Positions 1-8,279 of a stretch of DNA of 38,056 nucleotides are shown here, piece by piece. The notes beneath the pieces were generated by a model. It worked only from the letters and a program-made list of their open reading frames with translations. It did no database searches and was not told where the DNA came from. The first letter of the stretch is position 1; every line of letters begins with the position of its first letter. A program made the position numbers and the translations under genes. The stretch comes from Oscillospiraceae bacterium (GTDB lineage Bacteria; Bacillota; Clostridia; Oscillospirales; Oscillospiraceae), in contig JAAWNQ010000020.1 of assembly GCA_022799035.1 (NCBI GenBank), forward strand, positions 1 through 38,056. Reading direction: 5' to 3'.

Positions 1-1517
1 TCCCGGACGCCCAGCATATACTCGCCCAGGGTCTCCTCCGAGACCTCGTTGGCCTTGGGGAAGGCGGCGGTGATCTTGCCCTTGCGCATGACCAGCAGCC
101 GGTCGGAGCACTCCAGCACCTCGTTGAGGTCGGCGGAGATGAGCAGGCAGCCCAGATTCTCCTCCCGGGCCTTCTTGACGATGGTCTTCCGGATCATCTC
201 GGCGGTACCCACGTCGATGCCACGGGTGGGCTGGCAGGCCAGCAGGAAGTTGGCGCCGGAGGTGAACTCACGGGCCACCACCACCTTCTGGATGTTGCCG
301 CCGGAGAGCATCCGCACAGGCTCGTCGGGGCTGTCGCAGGCGATCTCAAAGTCCTTGATGTACTGGTCCACCATCTGGTTGATTTTCTTGGCGTCCATGA
401 AGACTCCCTTCTGGAAGCTCTTCTTGGTGAACCGGTCGGCCATAATGTTCATCTTGATGGACATATTGCCGGCCACGCCCTCCACCATCCGGTCCTCGGC
501 GATGTAGGCCATGCCCATATCCCGGATCTGGCGGACGCTCTTGCCCTTGATGGACTCGCCGTTGAGGAGCACGTCGCCGCTGGCGAACATGCCCAGGCCG
601 CTGAGGACCTCGGCCAGCTCGGTCTGGCCGTTGCCCTCCACGCCGGCGATACCCACCACCTCACCGGCGTGGATGTCGAAGGATACCCCGTCGATGACGT
701 TCTTGCCGATGGCGTTGATCTTGACCAAATTCTGGATAGATACCACCGATTGACCCAGGGTGGGATCCTCTTTTTCGATTTTAAGCACCACGTCCCGGCC
801 CACCATCAGCTTGGAAAGGGAAGCCTGGGTCAGGTCCTTGGTGTCGTGGGAGCCCATACACTGACCATGGCGCAGCACGGTGACCCGGCTGCAGATGTGC
901 ATGACCTCCTCCAGCTTGTGGGAGATAAAGATGATGGACACGCCATCATCCCGGAGGACGAACAACTGCTCGAACAGCTCCTCGGTCTCCTGGGGGGTAA
1001 GGACGGCGGTAGGCTCGTCCATAATGAGGATCTTGGCGCCCTTGATCAGGGCTTTCAGGATCTCTACTTTCTGCATCTGGCCTACGCTCAGATCCCGGAC
1101 CTTTGCCCGGGCGTCGATCTTGAAGTTGTATTTGTCGGCGATGGCCTGGGTATCGGCCACAGCCTTCTCGAAGTCATAAAGGCCGTTCTTGACGGGCTCC
1201 ACGCCCAGGGTCACGTTCTCCGCTACCGTCAGGGAGGGCAGAAGCATAAAGTGCTGGTGCACCATGCCCACGCCCTTGCTGATAGCGTCCAGGGGGTTGG
1301 CGATCTTTTCTTCCTTGCCGTTGATGAGGATCTGCCCTTCGTTGGGAAGCTCCATACCAAAGAGGATCTTCATCAAAGTGGTCTTACCGGCGCCGTTCTC
1401 GCCCACCAGACCGTGGATCTCATTTTTCTGGATGGCAAGAGTCACGTCTTTGTTGGCCATAAAGCCGTTGGAATAGATCTTGGTGATATTCTGCATTCGC
1501 AGTACTTCATCCGCCAT
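1..1517 (-). CDS. Nucleoside-type ABC transporter ATP-binding protein (3' end cut by window)
   Basis: This is the ATPase of a BmpA/NupO-type (YufO-like) uptake transporter, a protein with two fused ABC domains in the sugar and nucleoside family. The first domain has Walker A GENGAGKT at about residues 39-46, signature LSVGQ and Walker B LIMDEPT. The second has a degenerate P-loop (GVEGNGQTE), signature LSGGN and a Walker B written LLACQPTRG, the asymmetric pattern usual for this family. The start is ATG at 1515-1517 after a GGGAGG ribosome site. About 505 residues are visible, close to the usual full length of about 510, so only the last residues are missing. It lies 95 nt downstream of the BMP lipoprotein gene, its likely partner. 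The permease genes are expected beyond the left edge. Nucleoside as substrate is inferred from the neighbouring salvage genes. Confidence 0.93.
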   Translation of the reverse strand, partial: MADEVLRMQNITKIYSNGFMANKDVTLAIQKNEIHGLVGENGAGKTTLMKILFGMELPNEGQILINGKEEKIANPLDAISKGVGMVHQHFMLLPSLTVAENVTLGVEPVKNGLYDFEKAVADTQAIADKYNFKIDARAKVRDLSVGQMQKVEILKALIKGAKILIMDEPTAVLTPQETEELFEQLFVLRDDGVSIIFISHKLEEVMHICSRVTVLRHGQCMGSHDTKDLTQASLSKLMVGRDVVLKIEKEDPTLGQSVVSIQNLVKINAIGKNVIDGVSFDIHAGEVVGIAGVEGNGQTELAEVLSGLGMFASGDVLLNGESIKGKSVRQIRDMGMAYIAEDRMVEGVAGNMSIKMNIMADRFTKKSFQKGVFMDAKKINQMVDQYIKDFEIACDSPDEPVRMLSGGNIQKVVVAREFTSGANFLLACQPTRGIDVGTAEMIRKTIVKKAREENLGCLLISADLNEVLECSDRLLVMRKGKITAAFPKANEVSEETLGEYMLGVR

Positions 1518-1612
1518 ACAGGGACCTCCCTCTTTTTGGAAGGGGGGGCCGACAGGCATTACGCCCGCCGGCCCCACTCCCAATTCATAATTTGGAGCAG
1601 TTTGGGGCTTGC

Positions 1613-2713
1613 TTATTTCGCAGCGGCCACGAAAGCCTCGTACTCAGCCTCGTCGGCAAAGTCGTAGTAGCTCTTGACCTCCAGCTCGCCGGCCTTGACC
1701 TTGGCGGCGGCGTCGGCCATGGCGTTGCGCAGATCCTCGGGAACGTTGGCCTTGAAGAAGTCGTTGTCCACGTAGCCCACGGAGTCGTCCTTCAGGCCCA
1801 GGGTGATGGTCTTGCCCCACACGTCCTCGCCGGCCTCAACCTGATGGAAGAAGGAGACGAAGGAGTTGCCCACTTCCTTCAGCATGGAGGTGAGGATCAC
1901 GTCGGCCTTCTCGGGGTTGCTGCCGTCCTTGTAAGCCTGCCACTGGTCGGAGTCCACGCCGATGGCCCAGGAGCCGGTCTCGATGGCGGCGTCGAACAGG
2001 CCGTCGCCGGAGCCGCCGGCCACCTGATAGAACACGTCCACGTTGTTGTTCCGGTTCTGATCCAGGCACAGAGTCTTCATCAGAGCGGGATCGGCCCAGG
2101 AGCCGCAGGCGGCGGTGATGACGGAGCAGTTGGGATCATAGTCCTTGGCGCCCTGGACAAAGCCGGTGACGAAGTCGTTGATGACGGGGTTGACCTGGCC
2201 CACGTTGACGGCCACAGAATGGTTCTTGCTCATGCCGGCGGCCATCATGCCCACCAGGTAGGAGCCCTCGTTCTGGGCGTAGAAGATGGAGGACATGTTG
2301 GCGGGCAGATCGGTACGCATGTCGTCGAACACCAGGAACTTCACGTCGGGGTGGTCGGCGGTCAGGGGCAGGAAGTAGTCGCCCTGGCCGGAAGCGCCCA
2401 CGATGTACTCATAGCCCTGGTCGATCAGGTCCAGATAGATGTCGGTCCACTTGTCGGCCTTGGAGTCGTCGCCGATCTCCACGGTCTTGGCGTCCCAGCC
2501 CTCGGCCCGGAGGATCTCCATGCCGGCCTCGCCGGAGTCGTTGAAGGACTTGTCGCCCAGGTTGGAGCAGCAGTAAGCGATCTTACCCTTGCTGCCGGCG
2601 GTTTCGCCGCCATTGGGACCCTTGGTCTCCTCGCCGCCCTTCTTCTCGCCGCAAGCGGCCAGAGAGAGGACCATGGTGGAGGCAAGCAGGACACTGATAA
2701 GCTTCTTGTTCAT
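1613..2713 (-). CDS. BMP-family nucleoside-binding lipoprotein of ABC transporter
   Basis: Substrate-binding lipoprotein of the BmpA/PnrA family, 366 residues, which delivers purine and other nucleosides to the ABC transporter encoded next. The N-terminus MNKKLISVLLASTMVLSLAAC carries a lipobox with Cys21 as lipidation site, followed by a Gly/Lys/Glu-rich tether. The body shows family features: ICCSNLGDKSFND-like opening (here AYCCSNLGDKSFND), a VGASGQGDYF segment, FLVFDD and the VAGGSGDGLFDAA stretch. The start was placed at 2713 because AAAGGAG lies 8-12 nt upstream and the signal peptide begins there; the frame stays open upstream but has no signal sequence. It sits between the MATE gene and the ABC ATPase gene, all on the minus strand. 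The family assignment is firm; the exact nucleoside is not readable. Confidence 0.95.
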   Translation of the reverse strand: MNKKLISVLLASTMVLSLAACGEKKGGEETKGPNGGETAGSKGKIAYCCSNLGDKSFNDSGEAGMEILRAEGWDAKTVEIGDDSKADKWTDIYLDLIDQGYEYIVGASGQGDYFLPLTADHPDVKFLVFDDMRTDLPANMSSIFYAQNEGSYLVGMMAAGMSKNHSVAVNVGQVNPVINDFVTGFVQGAKDYDPNCSVITAACGSWADPALMKTLCLDQNRNNNVDVFYQVAGGSGDGLFDAAIETGSWAIGVDSDQWQAYKDGSNPEKADVILTSMLKEVGNSFVSFFHQVEAGEDVWGKTITLGLKDDSVGYVDNDFFKANVPEDLRNAMADAAAKVKAGELEVKSYYDFADEAEYEAFVAAAK

Positions 2714-2760
2714 GTTTTTTCCACTCCTTTTGTTATTTTGAACAACCTTTCCTCTGGAAA

Positions 2761-2860
2761 GGGAAGTTCCGTAAATGGATCGGGCCTTCGCCCAAAAGCC
2801 TTTCCCCCTAAAGGGGAAAGGTGTTTCGCCAAAAGGGATCACATACCGTCCCAACCGGCT
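2761..2860 (-). other. Intra-operon leader with hairpin before bmp gene
   Basis: The 163 nt between the MATE gene and the BMP lipoprotein gene holds a 9 bp hairpin (2799-2807 with 2813-2821, CCTTTCCCC/GGGGAAAGG) and a smaller CTTTCC/GGAAAG hairpin near 2747-2761. Neither has a clear U-tract on the minus strand. They may stabilise the downstream mRNA for the abundant binding protein, as is common between operon segments with unequal expression. The role is inferred. Confidence 0.35.
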
Positions 2861-2888
2861 TTTTCATTTTTAACTTTTAACTTTTCAC
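2861..2888 (-). repeat. Heptad array H1 (four AT-rich 7-mers) at 3' end of MATE gene
   Basis: On the minus strand this reads GTGAAAA GTTAAAA GTTAAAA ATGAAAA followed by AGCC. The last residues of the MATE protein (VKS) and its TAA stop at 2877-2879 lie inside the array. It belongs to a family of seven such arrays in this window. Confidence 0.85.
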
Positions 2889-4253
2889 TTCCTCGTGCCG
2901 GGTCAGATCCCGGATCCATCTCATTCCCAGGACCCTCCATATACCCACCAGGGCCTCCAGCACGATGATGGTTTTCAGGATAGCCACCACCGCCACCGGC
3001 GGGATCTTCCAGACGAAAGCGCCCAGAGCCGCCAGGGGGATACAGAGCATCCACATGATGACGATATCGGAATAGAATCCGGTCTTTCCGTCCCCTCCGG
3101 CCCGGAGGATGCCCACCATGCCCACCATCTCCAGCATGGAGAAGGGCCAGACCAGGGCGATGACCACCATGAACTGCCGGGCATACCCGACCGCGTCGGG
3201 CTCCAGATTGTAGAGGGAGAGGAAGGGACCTCTGGACAGCAGGGTGACGCATCCCAGAAGGACGCCCAGCCCGGTGCCCATGAGAAGCATGGTCTGGGCC
3301 TGCCGCTTCACCTGATCCCGGTGTCCCATGCCGATGGTTTTGCTGATGGTGACACTGCAGGCGTTGAGAAAGCCGTTGCCCACGCTGGCGCAGAGGTTGT
3401 AGAACACCATGGCCACGTTATAGCCCGCCACCACGCTGGTGCCAAGCTGTCCTGTGATCATGCTCCCCGTGCTGGTGCCCAGGGACCAGACGATCTCGTG
3501 GGCCACGATGGGGGCGCTGACCTTCATCAGGTCCCGGCCCAGCTCCCTGTCCCGCCGGTTCAGGAAGGACAGCCGGAAGCCGATCCGCTTCTCAAATTTC
3601 AACAGGTAGGTCCCGCAGATCACAAGCTCCAGCAGCCGGGCCGTCACCGTACCGATGGCGACCCCTGTGATCCCCAGCTTGGGAAAACCGAAAGCGCCAA
3701 AGAGCAGGACATAGTCCAGAAAAATGTTTACCGAGTAGGAGATCAGGTTGGTCACCAGCACGATCCGGACCTTCTCCACCCCCCGGCACCCGCCGAAGAT
3801 CATGACGCTCAGGGCGCAGGGCAGGTACATCACAGCTACCTTCCGCAGGTAGGAGGCGCTGAGGGCCAGGGCCTCGGGATCCTTCAGATAGATCCGCATC
3901 ACCATCTCCGGGGCGGCCATGACGATGAGGGTGAAGCCCAGACCGAACAGGGCCACCGTCCGAAGGGCCGTAGCCAGCACGGTACGGATGGCCTCCATGT
4001 TCCGCTGGCCCCAGTACTGGGCCACCAGCACACAGCAGCCGATGGCGAAGCCGTTGCAGATGGTGTAGTAGACAAAAAACACCTGATCCACCTGGGATAC
4101 CGCCGTCATCTGGAGCTGGTCGATGCTGCCCAGCATGATGCTGTTTACCGTATCCACGCTGAGCCGGAGAAGCTGTTGAAGCAGGATGGGAAAGGCTAGG
4201 GAAAAAATGCCGGTGTAAAAGGATCTCTCCCGGATGAGAAAAGGGCTTCTCAT
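2877..4253 (-). CDS. MATE family efflux transporter
   Basis: Integral membrane antiporter of 458 residues with the twelve hydrophobic segments and duplicated six-helix halves of the MatE family. These proteins export cationic drugs or metabolites using Na+ or H+ gradients. Hydrophobic stretches alternate with short basic loops throughout, for example FPILLQQLLRLSVDTVNSIMLG near the N-terminus and the related SAPIVAHEIVWSLGTSTGSM opening the second half. The start ATG at 4253 overlaps the nucleoside hydrolase stop by 4 nt (ATGA), so the two are translationally coupled. Its place between salvage enzymes and the nucleoside ABC transporter suggests export of a nucleobase or a toxic analogue; this is inference, and MATE substrates cannot be read from sequence. 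The C-terminal residues and stop codon come from an AT-rich heptad repeat. Confidence 0.92.
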   Translation of the reverse strand: MRSPFLIRERSFYTGIFSLAFPILLQQLLRLSVDTVNSIMLGSIDQLQMTAVSQVDQVFFVYYTICNGFAIGCCVLVAQYWGQRNMEAIRTVLATALRTVALFGLGFTLIVMAAPEMVMRIYLKDPEALALSASYLRKVAVMYLPCALSVMIFGGCRGVEKVRIVLVTNLISYSVNIFLDYVLLFGAFGFPKLGITGVAIGTVTARLLELVICGTYLLKFEKRIGFRLSFLNRRDRELGRDLMKVSAPIVAHEIVWSLGTSTGSMITGQLGTSVVAGYNVAMVFYNLCASVGNGFLNACSVTISKTIGMGHRDQVKRQAQTMLLMGTGLGVLLGCVTLLSRGPFLSLYNLEPDAVGYARQFMVVIALVWPFSMLEMVGMVGILRAGGDGKTGFYSDIVIMWMLCIPLAALGAFVWKIPPVAVVAILKTIIVLEALVGIWRVLGMRWIRDLTRHEEVKS

Positions 4254-5194
4254 TTTTCCGTCTTGCCGGCCGAGATGGTCTCAACCAGCCACCGGCGGAA
4301 CTTGGGAACGTCAATGTCCAGGGCCACAGAGGCGTTGGGCTTCTTCCCCGTCCGCCCCCGGACGTCGGCAAAGGTGTGGCCCAGGGTGTATTCCCCGGCG
4401 CACTCCACGTCTATGTAGCAGTCCTTGCAGGACAGGCACTCGGGGTATACCGCCGCGGCGAAGGCCAGGGCGTCGTGCATCACCAGGTCCTCGCCTCCTC
4501 TGTCCCGCCGGGCCACCATAAAGTCCAGCAGGTCGGCGGTGAGGTTGGCGGCCTTGGTCCCCGCCTTCCGAAGGTCGGCGATGTCCTCCTCGGTCATCAC
4601 GGCCTTCAGCGTCACGTCCAGGCCCACCATGGTCATGGGGATACCGCTCTGGGTGACGATATGTCCCGCCAGGGCGTCGGCCCAGATGTTGAACTCCGCT
4701 GTGGGGAGCACGTTGCCCCCCTGGTAAGCCCCGCCCATGAACCAGATGTGCTTGATGAGGGGGGCCAGATCCAGATGGTTGCACAGGGCGATGGCCACGT
4801 TGGTCATGGGTCCGATCACCAGCAGCTCCAGCTCCCCCTTGCAGGCCACGGCGGTCTCATAGATGACCTGGTCGGCCACCCGGGGGTCAAAGGCTCTCTG
4901 GGAGGTGGGCAGCTTGATGCCCCCCAGTCCCGTTTTGCCGTGGGTATCGGGGGCGCCCTCGGTGTCAAGGGCTCCGCCCATCAGGGGGCGCACAGCCCCC
5001 CGGGAGACCGGGATATCCTGGTCCAGATAGTCCATCAGGTCCAGGTTGTTCCGGCTGGTATACACCTCAGCCACGTTGCCGTTGACCGAGGTGATGGCCT
5101 TGATATCCACCAACGGACAATGGACAGCCGCCATCAACGCGATAGCGTCATCCGTCCCTGTATCGCAGTCAATGAGAAAAGGTCTCTTGTTCAT
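4250..5194 (-). CDS. Nucleoside hydrolase (IUNH family)
   Basis: Ribonucleoside hydrolase of 314 residues that cleaves the N-glycosidic bond to give free base and ribose. The calcium-binding DxDxGxDD motif appears as DCDTGTDD at residues 9-16, and the family segments LLVIGPMTNVAIAL, FMGGAYQGGNVLPTAEFNIWAD and HDALAFAA follow in the expected order. In many relatives the segment reads EFNIYVDP, so the pocket may differ here. The start is preceded by AGAGGAG. The gene lies 136 nt downstream of deoD copy 1 and overlaps the MATE start. The free ribose it releases would be taken up by the ribokinase encoded in the same run. Specificity (purine, pyrimidine or both) cannot be decided. Confidence 0.94.
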   Translation of the reverse strand: MNKRPFLIDCDTGTDDAIALMAAVHCPLVDIKAITSVNGNVAEVYTSRNNLDLMDYLDQDIPVSRGAVRPLMGGALDTEGAPDTHGKTGLGGIKLPTSQRAFDPRVADQVIYETAVACKGELELLVIGPMTNVAIALCNHLDLAPLIKHIWFMGGAYQGGNVLPTAEFNIWADALAGHIVTQSGIPMTMVGLDVTLKAVMTEEDIADLRKAGTKAANLTADLLDFMVARRDRGGEDLVMHDALAFAAAVYPECLSCKDCYIDVECAGEYTLGHTFADVRGRTGKKPNASVALDIDVPKFRRWLVETISAGKTEK

Positions 5195-5330
5195 ATCGCT
5201 TTGCTCCTCTTTCCGGGAAATTCCCCACGGGGCGGTTTTCTGTTTGGGCCGCCCCTTCCAAAGTAAAGCTGTCCTCGTGTCACCGGGGCGGCATTCTCCG
5301 CCGTCCCCCGGATGTGCCGGCTCTCTCCCA

Positions 5331-6050
5331 TCAGGCCAGGGAGAGGGCCACCTCCATCATCTGGGTGAACGCGGTCTGCCGCTCCTCGGCGGTGGTGATC
5401 TCCTCGGGACCGTCGGAGATGGTGACGATGCACAGGGCGTTGACCCCGGCCATGGCGGCGTTGGTATACAGGGCGGCGGACTCCATCTCTCCGGCCAGGA
5501 TGCCCATCTCGGCCTCGGACTTGCCGAAGTCCAGGTTGGTGCCGTAGAAGCAGTCGCCGCAGCCGATGTTGCCCACGTGGAACTTGAAGCCCTTCTCCCG
5601 GGCCACGGCAACGGCCTTCTCCAGCAGCTCGAAGCTGCAGCAGGGGGAGTAGTGGAACTTCCGGGCGGGGCCCATGTGCTCCACATACTCGCTCATGTAG
5701 GTGGAGGCCATGCCGAAGACCATCTCACGGGCATGGACGAAGGGCTGAACGGCGCCGGCGGTGCCGATGCGGATCAGGTTCTTGCAGCCGTAAATGTTGA
5801 TCAGCTCATAGCTGTAGATGCCCATGGAGGGACAGCCCATGCCGGTCCCCATGACGGAGACGGGCTTACCATTGTAGGTGCCGGTGAAGCCCAGCATACC
5901 CCGGACGTTGTTGAACTGCTTCACATTCTCCATGTAGGTGTCGGCGATAAACTTGGCCCGCAGGGGGTCGCCGGGGAGCAGAATGGTCTCAGCGATCTCG
6001 CCCACCTTGGCCTCGATATGGGGGGTGGGAGCAGTCATCTTGTGCGGCAT
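5331..6050 (-). CDS. deoD: Purine-nucleoside phosphorylase, DeoD type (copy 1)
   Basis: Hexameric-type PNP of 239 residues: purine nucleoside plus phosphate gives base plus (deoxy)ribose-1-phosphate. Phosphate-site segments include LLPGDPLRAKFIA and IRIGTAG. The nucleoside site is marked by GEMES and by TISDGPEEITTAEERQTAF, with the SD pair and Arg that match Ser203, Asp204 and Arg217 of E. coli DeoD. Where E. coli has VEME this copy has GEME, and the segment before it reads VGNIGCGDCFY instead of VGNLFSADLFY, so the base pocket is altered. Start ATG at 6048-6050 follows AAGGAGG. It is a tandem paralogue of the gene at 6530-7240, nearly identical over the first 110 and last 50 residues but divergent between. 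Confidence 0.95.
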   Translation of the reverse strand: MPHKMTAPTPHIEAKVGEIAETILLPGDPLRAKFIADTYMENVKQFNNVRGMLGFTGTYNGKPVSVMGTGMGCPSMGIYSYELINIYGCKNLIRIGTAGAVQPFVHAREMVFGMASTYMSEYVEHMGPARKFHYSPCCSFELLEKAVAVAREKGFKFHVGNIGCGDCFYGTNLDFGKSEAEMGILAGEMESAALYTNAAMAGVNALCIVTISDGPEEITTAEERQTAFTQMMEVALSLA

Positions 6051-6149
6051 AGTAGTGTCCTCCTTGATAATAAAATGTTGCTATTTTCACCGTCCAAAGC
6101 GGTAAAAATCAAAAACAGATAGGCCGGGACCAGCCGGTGTCCGGCCCTT

Positions 6150-6376
6150 TTCCTTTTTGCGGCTTGCGTCTCCGCCCTTCGGGCGGTCAAGCTCCGAAGG
6201 GGTCTGGACGCTTCGGGACTAAGCCGTCCGCCACACTCCCTATGGTCGTGGGGTTCCCTTCGGCATCGGCTCCGCCGAACTCCGCAAAATTCGCTCTGGG
6301 GTAATGGGACTTTGCCCCGCCGCAAATTTCGCTGCGCTCCCGTCTTAGTCCATCAGCAGCCCGCCTCTCCGCTCTT
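6150..6376 (-). repeat. GC-rich intergenic repeat, copy R1
   Basis: Together with R2 this fills most of the 479 nt gap between the two deoD genes, where no convincing gene is present. Read on the minus strand it contains the core blocks AAGACGGGAGCGCAGCGAAA, GGGGCAAAGTCCCAT, ATTTTGCGGAG, GGCTTAGTCCCGAAGCG and TCCAGACC, ending CTTCGGAGCTTGAC. R2 and R3 repeat the same blocks in the same order. R1 carries about 60 nt of extra sequence between the TTTTGCGG and GGCTTAG blocks. The function is unknown. Confidence 0.7.
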
Positions 6377-6525
6377 CAAGCTGTCAAGCTCCGAAGCGGT
6401 CTGGACGCAAAAGCCTTAAGCCCTCCGATTCCGCAAAACGTCCGCCGGGGCGATAGGACTTTGCCCCTCTGGCCGTTTCGCTCCACTCCGGTCTTAATTC
6501 TTTTGCAGCCCCCTTCTCCGCTCTT
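6361..6525 (-). repeat. GC-rich intergenic repeat, copy R2
   Basis: Second tandem copy, directly upstream of R1 on the minus strand and just after the stop of deoD copy 2. Core blocks on the minus strand are AAGACCGGAGTGGAGCGAAA, AGGGGCAAAGTCCTATCGCC, GTTTTGCGGAATCGGAGGGC and TCCAGACCGCTTCGGAGC. The copy is bounded by AAGAGCGGAGA at both ends, which is what a tandem duplication with shared borders would leave. Confidence 0.7.
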
Positions 6526-6529
6526 CGTG

Positions 6530-7240
6530 TTACGCCAGAGCCAGGGCTACCTCCATCATCTGGGTGAAGGCGGTCTGCCGCTCCTCGGCGGTGGTGATCT
6601 CGTCAGGGCCGTCGGAGATGGTCAGGATGCACAGGGCGTTGACCCCGGCCATGGCGGCGTTGGTGTAGAGGGCCACCGACTCCATCTCCACCGCCAGGAT
6701 GCCCATCTCGGGCCAGGTCTTGGCGTGGGGCAGGTTCTGGCCGTAGAACACGTCGGAGGAGAGGATGTTGCCCACGTGGTACTTGAAGCCCTTGGCCTTG
6801 GCGGCGGCAACGGCTTTCTCCAGCAGCTCGAAGCTGCAGATGGGGGCGAAGGTGCCGGGCAGGCCCTGAAGCTGGGCGTAGTTGCTGGTGGTGCAGGCGC
6901 CCATGCCAAAGACCATCTCCTTGACGTGGACATAGGGCTGGAAGGTGCCGGCGGTGCCGATCCGGATCAGGTTCTTACAGCCGTAAATATTGATCAGCTC
7001 ATAGCTGTAGATGCCCATGGAGGGGCAGCCCATACCGGTGCCCATGACGGAGACGGGCTTGCCCTGGTAGGTGCCGGTGAAGCCCAGCATACCCCGGGTG
7101 CCGTTGAACTGCTTCACGTTCTCCAGGTAGGTGTCGGCGATGAACTTGGCACGCAGGGGGTCGCCGGGGAGCAGGATGGTCTCGGCGATCTCGCCGGGCA
7201 TGGCCTGGATGTGGGGAGTAGGTGCAGTCAGAGGGGGCAT
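6530..7240 (-). CDS. deoD: Purine-nucleoside phosphorylase, DeoD type (copy 2)
   Basis: Second hexameric-type PNP, 236 residues, same reaction as its neighbour. It keeps LLPGDPLRAKFIA, IRIGTAG, VEMES and TISDGPDEITTAEERQTAF. Its pocket segment VGNILSSDVFY and the VEME motif are closer to E. coli DeoD than those of copy 1, so this copy is the better candidate for the ordinary purine nucleoside enzyme. The middle third (about residues 112-185) differs strongly from copy 1 while both ends are almost identical. The start follows GAAAGGAG with good spacing. It lies 115 nt downstream of the ribokinase gene, a gap that holds a small GGCCCC-AAA-GGGGCC hairpin (7269-7283) but no clear terminator. Confidence 0.95.
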   Translation of the reverse strand: MPPLTAPTPHIQAMPGEIAETILLPGDPLRAKFIADTYLENVKQFNGTRGMLGFTGTYQGKPVSVMGTGMGCPSMGIYSYELINIYGCKNLIRIGTAGTFQPYVHVKEMVFGMGACTTSNYAQLQGLPGTFAPICSFELLEKAVAAAKAKGFKYHVGNILSSDVFYGQNLPHAKTWPEMGILAVEMESVALYTNAAMAGVNALCILTISDGPDEITTAEERQTAFTQMMEVALALA

Positions 7241-7355
7241 AGTATTTGTCTCCTTTCCGATTTTCAGGCGGCCCCAAAGGGGCCTGTTGCGGATGGCGTA
7301 CGGGCAAAAGATGGTTACAAAGCGGGAACAAGATCGTAACTATTTGTAACCTTTT

Positions 7356-8258
7356 TCAGGAATGACTTTTTTCGAACTCCTCCACCTGGCTCCAGGTGGG
7401 GATGGAGTTGGCGGCCCCCTTCACCCCGATGGCAAGGGCGCTGGCCATGGAGGCCATGTGGAGGGCCTGCTGAGGCTCCAGCCCCTTGGCGATGGAGGTG
7501 AGGAAATAGCCGCAGAAGGTGTCCCCGGCGGCGGTGGTGTCCACCACGTCCACCTTGAAGATCCCGTGGCTGGCGCGGTCAGACCCCTTGCCGTACAGGA
7601 CTCCGTGGCTGCCCAGGGTCAGGACCACGGCGGTGTGGGGGAACTTGGTCAGAAGGGCCTCCAGGATCTTTTCGTGGTCGGTCTCCTGGATGGCGGCGAT
7701 GGACTGGCCCTCGATCTCGTTGATGATGAAGTAGTCCACCAGATCCAGGGGATAGGTGAGAAGGGTGGGGGTGATGGGGGAGGCGTTGATGGCGATCTGA
7801 AGTCCCCGGTCCTTGGCCTTTCTCATGATGTAAGGGATATTGTTGGTCTCGTTCTGCAGGAGCAGAAGGTCTCCGGGACCGAAGTGGGACAGGGTGGCGT
7901 CGATGTACTCCTCCGAGAGGCAGCCGTTGGCTCCGGGGGCGGTGATGATGCAGTTCTGGCCCGAGGGATCCAGCTGGATGATGGCGTGGCCGGTGTCTAC
8001 ATCGGAAAGCTGCAGGACATGGTCCACATTGGCGCCGCTTTCCTTGAGAATGTCCACCAGGAACTGGCCGTCGGGACCTACGGCGCCGGCGGCGTAGACC
8101 TCCGCTCCGGCCCGGGCCAGGGCCACCGCCTGGTTCAGGCCCTTGCCCCCGGGGAAGGTGCCCATGTGCTTGGAGGCCAGGGTTTCCCCGGCGGTGACGA
8201 AGTGGTCCATGGTGTAGACCTTGTCAATGTTCAGAGAGCCGATATTCAGGATCTTCAT
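7356..8258 (-). CDS. rbsK: Ribokinase-like PfkB sugar kinase
   Basis: PfkB-family kinase of 300 residues that phosphorylates ribose to ribose-5-phosphate with ATP. The N-terminal signature GGKGLNQAVALARAG (near residue 37) and the C-terminal signature DTTAAGDTFCGYF with catalytic Asp (near residues 244-256) are both intact, and LNIGSLNIDKVYTMDHFVTAGETL matches the ribokinase opening. The start follows AGGAGG at 7 nt. It lies between psuG and deoD copy 2. It would recover the ribose freed by the nucleoside hydrolase. A related sugar or nucleoside as substrate is possible, because PfkB members are hard to tell apart. Confidence 0.9.
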   Translation of the reverse strand: MKILNIGSLNIDKVYTMDHFVTAGETLASKHMGTFPGGKGLNQAVALARAGAEVYAAGAVGPDGQFLVDILKESGANVDHVLQLSDVDTGHAIIQLDPSGQNCIITAPGANGCLSEEYIDATLSHFGPGDLLLLQNETNNIPYIMRKAKDRGLQIAINASPITPTLLTYPLDLVDYFIINEIEGQSIAAIQETDHEKILEALLTKFPHTAVVLTLGSHGVLYGKGSDRASHGIFKVDVVDTTAAGDTFCGYFLTSIAKGLEPQQALHMASMASALAIGVKGAANSIPTWSQVEEFEKSHS

Positions 8259-8279
8259 GGGGCGGTCCTCCTATTATAA

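Noticed and set aside
6035..6325. A 96-codon minus-strand frame in the gap between the deoD genes
   Set aside because: It lies in the R1 repeat, has an Arg-rich biased composition and is not kept open in copies R2 and R3.
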